A stretch of 34,970 nt of DNA from Auritidibacter sp. Marseille-P8566 (GTDB taxonomy: Bacteria; Actinomycetota; Actinomycetes; Actinomycetales; Microbacteriaceae): the NCBI GenBank assembly GCA_945860535.1, contig CAMAQN010000006.1, forward strand, positions 1 through 34,970, given 5' to 3'. The translations under genes were made by a program, and so were the position numbers. Position 1 is the first letter of the stretch; the number at the start of each line of letters is the position of its first letter. The notes under the pieces were generated by a model that had not been told where the DNA came from, made no database searches, and saw only the letters and a list, made by a program, of their open reading frames with translations. Positions 31,185 to 34,970 of the stretch are shown here, piece by piece.

Positions 31185-31784
31185 ATGTTCGCATCCGTTG
31201 CTGGCTTCTTCACTGGCCTCTCACTGATTATTGCTATCGGCGCTCAAAATGCCTATGTGCTGAGGCTTGGATTGATGCGTCACCATGTGTTTGCTGTGGT
31301 ACTTTTTTGCGCAGTTTCAGATGCAGTTTTGATCATTGCGGGAGTGGCTGGACTCGGTGCTGTCATCCAACAGCTCCCCGTACTTCTTGAAGTCTTCCGA
31401 TACGCAGGAGCTGCCTACCTGATTTGGTTCGGTATCGGTGCTCTTCGCAGAGCAGTCAACCCAAAGACCCTAGAGGCGCAAGGCGAATCTTTCCCGCTAA
31501 TCAAAACCTTGGGCACAATGGCAGCGCTCACCTGGCTAAACCCGCACGTTTACTTAGACACCGTGATTCTGCTGGGTTCGATTGGTAACCAGTTCGTGCC
31601 CAATCAGTGGTGGTTTGCCCTGGGTGGGGCCACCGCAAGCTTTGTATGGTTCTTTTCTTTGGGTTATGGGGCAAAGCTTTTGTCTAGATACATGGCCTCC
31701 GTTCGGTTTTGGCAGGTGCTGGATGTTGCCATCGCTGCGGTTATGTTCACGATCGCCGGAACATTACTTTTTAGTTCGCTGTAA
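31185..31784 (+). CDS. LysE/ArgO-family basic amino acid exporter
   Basis: This 199-residue, six-helix protein has the LysE/ArgO signature IAIGAQNAYVLRLGL near the N-terminus and TWLNPHVYLDTVILLGSIG near residues 118-136. These place it in the lysine/arginine-exporting branch, distinct from the two RhtB-like exporters nearby. No LysG-type regulator is adjacent. The gene has a TACAAT -10 element six bases before the ATG and no Shine-Dalgarno, so it is probably translated from a leaderless mRNA. Confidence 0.9.
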   Translation: MFASVAGFFTGLSLIIAIGAQNAYVLRLGLMRHHVFAVVLFCAVSDAVLIIAGVAGLGAVIQQLPVLLEVFRYAGAAYLIWFGIGALRRAVNPKTLEAQGESFPLIKTLGTMAALTWLNPHVYLDTVILLGSIGNQFVPNQWWFALGGATASFVWFFSLGYGAKLLSRYMASVRFWQVLDVAIAAVMFTIAGTLLFSSL

Positions 31785-31812
31785 CTAGGCGGCTCAAGTT
31801 TGATAAATCGGG

Positions 31813-31818
31813 CATAAT
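31813..31818 (+). promoter_or_regulatory. -10 element of a probably leaderless aminotransferase gene
   Basis: CATAAT is exactly six bases before the GTG at 31825, with no Shine-Dalgarno between them. The spacing is the same as for the exporter gene just upstream. Confidence 0.55.
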
Positions 31819-31824
31819 CAAAGA

Positions 31825-32964
31825 GTGAACCCAGACAGTTTTGGCAATTTTGCGAATCGCACCAGCTCAAAGTGGCGCAGGTTCCCTGAAGATGTTCTTC
31901 CAATGCACGTCGCAGAGATGGACTTTGATGTCGCGCCCGCAATTCGAGATCGAATCAAGGACCTAGCAGACCGCTCCGACCTTGGCTACACCGGCCCAGT
32001 TCCGGAGGTTGCTCAAGCATTTGAGGCATTTGCACTAAACCGCTGGGGTTGGCAGATTGCACCTGAACAGCTAAAGCTTGCTACCGATGTTGGAGTGGCA
32101 GCAGTTGAGATTTTGCGAGTGCTGACAAAGCCTGGCGACAGGGTTTTGCTAAACAGCCCGGTCTACTCCAGTTTCTATCACTGGATCGAAGAGGTTCACG
32201 CTGAGGTGGCAGATGTTCCATTGGTGCTCAAAGGTGATGATTGGGTTTTAGACATCTCAGGTATCGAGAACGCATTCAAAAACGGTGTAAAGGTTTACCT
32301 GCTTTGCTCGCCGCAGAACCCGGTGGGCCGAGTTCACAGCGCTAAGGAACTTACCGAGATTGCCGAGCTTGCAGACCAATACGGCGTGACCGTGGTCAGC
32401 GACGAGATTCACGCCCCACTTAGCTGGGTGCCCTTTACCCCTTACCTTGCGCTAGGGCCAGCGGCTCAGCGCACTGGCGTCACTATTTCTTCGAGTTCAA
32501 AGGCTTGGAATGTTGCCGGGCTAAAGGCTGCTTTCTACATCACGCGGGGGTCCGAGGTTCAAGCTCGGCTTAGGGCACTGCCCGAGGCTATGCACTGGCG
32601 CACCTCGCTGATTGGTGCATTTGCGATGGAGAGTGCCTACAGGGATTCTGTGCAGTGGCTCGATGATGTTGTTGAGCAGATCCAGGAGAACCTAGGCTTC
32701 TTCCAAAATGAGCTTTCCCAGAAACTTCCGAAGGCAAAGTTCTTCAATATGGAGAGCACCTATTTGGTATGGGTCGATCTTTCTGGATACAAAGTGGAAA
32801 AAGTCCAGCATGTGCTCTTGCAGCAGGCCAAGGTGGCGGTGGTACCGGGGAACGATCATGCCCCTGGAGATCAATACTCGAACTTCATTCGATTCAACAT
32901 CGCTTCATCAAAAGCAAGAATCAGTGAGGCCATCTCGAGAATGTCTAAGGTTCTCGAGGGCTAA
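31825..32964 (+). CDS. MalY/PatB-type PLP enzyme (putative cystathionine beta-lyase)
   Basis: This 379-residue fold-type I enzyme has the MalY/PatB N-terminal SSKWRRF and LPMHVAEMDF segments, CSPQNPVGR near residue 161, the PLP ring-binding Asp193 in SDEIHAPL and the Schiff-base Lys226 in SSSKAWNVAGLK. The substrate-carboxylate Arg is in IRFNIAS near the end. The family cleaves the C-S bond of cystathionine or cysteine derivatives to pyruvate and ammonia. A GTG start with a CATAAT six bases upstream suggests leaderless translation. Confidence 0.88.
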   Translation: MNPDSFGNFANRTSSKWRRFPEDVLPMHVAEMDFDVAPAIRDRIKDLADRSDLGYTGPVPEVAQAFEAFALNRWGWQIAPEQLKLATDVGVAAVEILRVLTKPGDRVLLNSPVYSSFYHWIEEVHAEVADVPLVLKGDDWVLDISGIENAFKNGVKVYLLCSPQNPVGRVHSAKELTEIAELADQYGVTVVSDEIHAPLSWVPFTPYLALGPAAQRTGVTISSSSKAWNVAGLKAAFYITRGSEVQARLRALPEAMHWRTSLIGAFAMESAYRDSVQWLDDVVEQIQENLGFFQNELSQKLPKAKFFNMESTYLVWVDLSGYKVEKVQHVLLQQAKVAVVPGNDHAPGDQYSNFIRFNIASSKARISEAISRMSKVLEG

Positions 32965-32967
32965 TCT
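32962..32967 (+). promoter_or_regulatory. -10 element of a possibly leaderless SprT-like gene
   Basis: TAATCT lies exactly six bases before the GTG at 32974, partly inside the stop codon of the aminotransferase gene. No Shine-Dalgarno is visible. It is the third consecutive gene with this arrangement. Confidence 0.5.
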
Positions 32968-32973
32968 TGTCTC

Positions 32974-33414
32974 GTGTTTGACCAAGTAAACCAGTTAGCC
33001 CAGCAGCTGTTTCAGCAGCATGGGCTGGTCAATTATTCGTTTGGGTTCGATAGGGCAATACGCCGAGCCGGGCTTTGTAACTACTCTCAAAAGCGCATCA
33101 CCATCTCAAGGCACCTAGTTGAAGCTGGAGATATGCGCGTCGTGGAGCAGGTCTTGCTTCATGAAATTGCCCATGCCCTAACCGGACAGGCAGCCGGTCA
33201 CGGCAAAATCTGGAGGGCAAAAGCTAGCGAGCTTGGCTACCTTCACCAAAGGATTGATGGCACGCCACTTGCCAAGCAGGTGGCAAAGTACAAAGGGGTT
33301 TGTCCAGGCGGTCACGAGCACTTTCGCTCTCGTCAACCAGCAAGAATGCTCAGCTGCAAACTCTGCGCACCGAGTTTTTCTCGCCGCTACCTAATCACCT
33401 GGAGCGAGAACTAA
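32974..33414 (+). CDS. SprT-like zinc metalloprotein
   Basis: This 146-residue protein has the SprT-like zinc-protease motif HEIAHA (His63, Glu64, His67), with the third ligand His76 in GHGKIW. Behind it are a short zinc-ribbon-like region with CPGGH and CKLC and a basic C-terminus. The family includes SprT and eukaryotic Spartan, proteases acting on DNA-protein crosslinks; bacterial members are little studied. It is convergent with crtEb and the two stop codons share the four bases CTAA. Confidence 0.86.
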   Translation: MFDQVNQLAQQLFQQHGLVNYSFGFDRAIRRAGLCNYSQKRITISRHLVEAGDMRVVEQVLLHEIAHALTGQAAGHGKIWRAKASELGYLHQRIDGTPLAKQVAKYKGVCPGGHEHFRSRQPARMLSCKLCAPSFSRRYLITWSEN

Positions 33415-34265
33415 GCGCTTGGTCCAATCAGCAGCGAGCAGATCACAGCACCGGCAAAGAAGTTCAGCCAAATAAACACTTTCCAACCGCGGTTGGCTCG
33501 CTCGCAATTCTGATCGGTGATGTTTAGCTCTCTGCCAACCACAAACAGGTATGGAATTGCGGCCAAGGCCGCAAAGGCAAAGCGATCCGGCAGGCTCAAG
33601 GCCAATACTCCGGCCACGATGTAAACACCAAAGGCGATTCGGGTGGTAAGTCTTGCACCCAGTGCGGTGGCAATAGATGCAATCTTTGCCTCTCGATCTG
33701 CTCGGACATCCTGCACCGCGCCAAAGGCGTGAGAGGCCATGCCCCAAATCAAAAATGCAGCAATGCCGATCATAAGGGAACCGGTGATCTCAACCTGAGC
33801 GATCGCTAATCCAACCAGCAAGGGGCCAACAAAGTGCCAGCTGCTGGTTAGCGAATCTAATAATGGAATCTCTTTGAACCTAAGTCCCTTGACGCTGTAT
33901 GCCACCACTGCAAATAGCGTCAGCCACAACCAAAAAGTTGCGCTTGGATTCACAAGTGACAGCGCTATCGCAAAGGGGGTCGCAATTCCAAATGCCAAGA
34001 TAAGCGTGAGCCGGTGGTATTTCGGATCTAGCAGTGCTCCTTCGATGCCACCTTTTCTAGGGTTTCGAAGATCGCTCTCGTAGTCAAAAACATCGTTTAC
34101 GCCATACATCAAAAAGTTGTATGGGATTAGAAAGAAAAAGCATCCCAGCCAAAAGATCCAATCGATCTCTCCGGTTGAGAAGAAGTAAGCGGCACCAAAT
34201 GGGAAAGCGGTGTTGACCCAGGAGATTGGCCTGGATGCCACAAACAGTTTGGCTACAGCGCTCAC
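33411..34265 (-). CDS. crtEb: Lycopene elongase (UbiA-family C50 carotenoid prenyltransferase)
   Basis: This 284-residue membrane prenyltransferase has about nine hydrophobic segments and the two Asp-rich motifs of the UbiA family: NDVFDYESD (about residues 57-65) and DVRADREAK (about 186-194). Position directly after crtYe and crtYf matches the Corynebacterium decaprenoxanthin cluster, where CrtEb adds two C5 units to lycopene to make C50 flavuxanthin. The GTG start overlaps the crtYf stop as GTGA, so translation is coupled. Confidence 0.9.
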   Translation of the reverse strand: MSAVAKLFVASRPISWVNTAFPFGAAYFFSTGEIDWIFWLGCFFFLIPYNFLMYGVNDVFDYESDLRNPRKGGIEGALLDPKYHRLTLILAFGIATPFAIALSLVNPSATFWLWLTLFAVVAYSVKGLRFKEIPLLDSLTSSWHFVGPLLVGLAIAQVEITGSLMIGIAAFLIWGMASHAFGAVQDVRADREAKIASIATALGARLTTRIAFGVYIVAGVLALSLPDRFAFAALAAIPYLFVVGRELNITDQNCERANRGWKVFIWLNFFAGAVICSLLIGPSA

Positions 34266-34561
34266 TTCTTCCTTCCCAATAGTTCCCAGGTAAGTGGAAT
34301 CAACATCAATCCAACCAGTGTGTAGGAGAAGTCCTCAATCGGTGCAACTCCGAGTTTTACACACGAGATCAGAGCTTCGTCATAGCCGACTATCCCAAAC
34401 AGGATTATCAAGTTATCAAAAATAAAAGTCATCACGAGCGTAAGTGCGGCTGCAAGACCAAGTGCCTTTAGGTTCAGACGCTTTCTCAAAAGCAGCGCTA
34501 GCACGCCGAAGAACAAAAACGGTGGCAGCGCGATGCTCAAATAGCTCAACTCTTGCGCCAT
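34262..34561 (-). CDS. crtYf: C50 carotenoid cyclase subunit CrtYf-type
   Basis: This small membrane protein of about 99 residues has three hydrophobic helices and the conserved segments FDNLIILFGIVGYDE and GVAPIEDFSYTLVG (the P-[IL]-E-[DE] motif of heterodimeric lycopene cyclases). The frame is open to 34717, but ATG 34561 gives the family length and overlaps the upstream subunit by 16 bases. Together with CrtYe it cyclises the ends of the elongated lycopene. Confidence 0.88.
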   Translation of the reverse strand: MAQELSYLSIALPPFLFFGVLALLLRKRLNLKALGLAAALTLVMTFIFDNLIILFGIVGYDEALISCVKLGVAPIEDFSYTLVGLMLIPLTWELLGRKK

Positions 34562-34854
34562 TTTGCAAACCCTAAGTAGGCGATCAGGATGGTGTAGCTC
34601 AAAAGAGTTAGGAAAAACACTTCTTCGATTGGAAGTTCCGGTGCAATCGTCACGCCGGTTAGGTAAGGACCCTGACCTCGGAAAAATATGCCCTGGGCAA
34701 TACCGACCAGGTCCCAAATCAAAAACACGGTGACAGCTACCGCAATAGTTATCGCAGTTCTAACGGGCTGCGAAAACAGCGCTAGCTTGTGCTTGAAATC
34801 AATTAGCCCCATTCCCAACAGGGAAACGGTTAGGGCCGCAAGATAAAGGATCAA
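34546..34854 (-). CDS. crtYe: C50 carotenoid cyclase subunit CrtYe-type
   Basis: This 102-residue membrane protein has three helices, the LIDFKHKLALF segment near residue 17 and APELPIEEVFFLTLLSY near 71-87. This PIEE motif pairs with PIED of the partner subunit. The start is a TTG overlapping the crtI stop. Whether the pair makes epsilon rings (decaprenoxanthin) or gamma rings (sarcinaxanthin) cannot be read from the sequence by eye. Confidence 0.88.
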   Translation of the reverse strand: MILYLAALTVSLLGMGLIDFKHKLALFSQPVRTAITIAVAVTVFLIWDLVGIAQGIFFRGQGPYLTGVTIAPELPIEEVFFLTLLSYTILIAYLGFAKWRKS

Positions 34855-34970
34855 GCCAAGCCTTTCCAGACCTTGACTGGCTTTAGCTCGCCACTGATCG
34901 GGCCTGCGCTTTTGTCATCGGTTAGGTGCTTGTAAACCAGCTCGGCACCAATTAGGCACATCGGCAAGCC
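34851..34970 (-). CDS. crtI: Phytoene desaturase C-terminus (partial)
   Basis: The minus-strand frame entering from the window edge encodes 39 residues starting GLPMCLIGAELVYKHL and ending at a TGA that overlaps the crtYe start. The GxPMCLI-x-AELV pattern is the conserved FAD-side C-terminus of CrtI phytoene desaturases. Gene order crtI-crtYe-crtYf-crtEb supports the call. The rest lies outside the window. Confidence 0.8.
   Translation of the reverse strand, partial: GLPMCLIGAELVYKHLTDDKSAGPISGELKPVKVWKGLA

Overview
The window looks like chromosome of a compact, mid-GC actinobacterium of the family Microbacteriaceae, most likely a freshwater Luna-type lineage (Rhodoluna/Aquiluna-like). The evidence is a WhiB1/WblE-type WhiB protein, a C50 carotenoid operon of the crtI-crtYe-crtYf-crtEb type, frequent GTG/TTG starts, very short intergenic gaps with many 1-8 base overlaps, and several apparently leaderless genes. 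The family assignment is inference; no 16S or other marker lies in the window. I found no integrase, transposase, phage gene or CRISPR array.

Layout. (1) 1-2.6 kb: end of an unknown gene, tRNA-Thr(CGT), a secreted PhoX/DUF839-type protein and a DUF1801 protein. (2) 2.6-9.6 kb: sucrose phosphorylase behind a LacI-type palindrome, a DCC-family protein, a KtrB/KtrA potassium uptake pair, a CopC-like protein, a D,D-carboxypeptidase (S13) and nicotinamidase. (3) 9.6-11.8 kb: galK and galT, overlapping and divergent from the arabinose locus. (4) 12.0-22.8 kb: a complete L-arabinose utilisation region. It holds araA, an aldose epimerase, two unknown small genes and a LacI-family regulator in one overlapping run, then araB-araD, then a ChvE-GguA-GguB type sugar ABC transporter. 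Three near-identical 16-bp palindromes sit in front of araA, araB and the transporter, so the regulator encoded inside the locus probably controls all three units. (5) 22.8-26.3 kb: WhiB, a small membrane protein, a single-cysteine peroxiredoxin, a secreted trypsin-like protease, an acidic repeat protein and tRNA-Lys(CTT). (6) 26.5-28 kb: a secreted protein with a short collagen-like repeat, a GC-rich structured element with no gene, and a DUF1905 protein. (7) 28.0-33.4 kb: three LysE/RhtB-superfamily exporters interleaved with a cysteine hydrolase, a D-2-hydroxyacid dehydrogenase, a second peroxiredoxin, a MalY-type C-S lyase and a SprT-like metalloprotein. (8) 33.4-34.97 kb: the minus-strand end of the carotenoid operon, running off the window inside crtI.

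How it fits together. Arabinose enters through the ABC transporter, is presumably mutarotated by the epimerase and is converted by AraA, AraB and AraD to xylulose 5-phosphate. Galactose (galT-galK, no galE here) and sucrose (phosphorolysis) genes lie beside it, giving a plant/algal-sugar picture. The less understood parts are the two unknown genes in the ara operon, the collagen-like protein and its neighbouring structured element, the protease C-terminal domain, and the exporter cluster.
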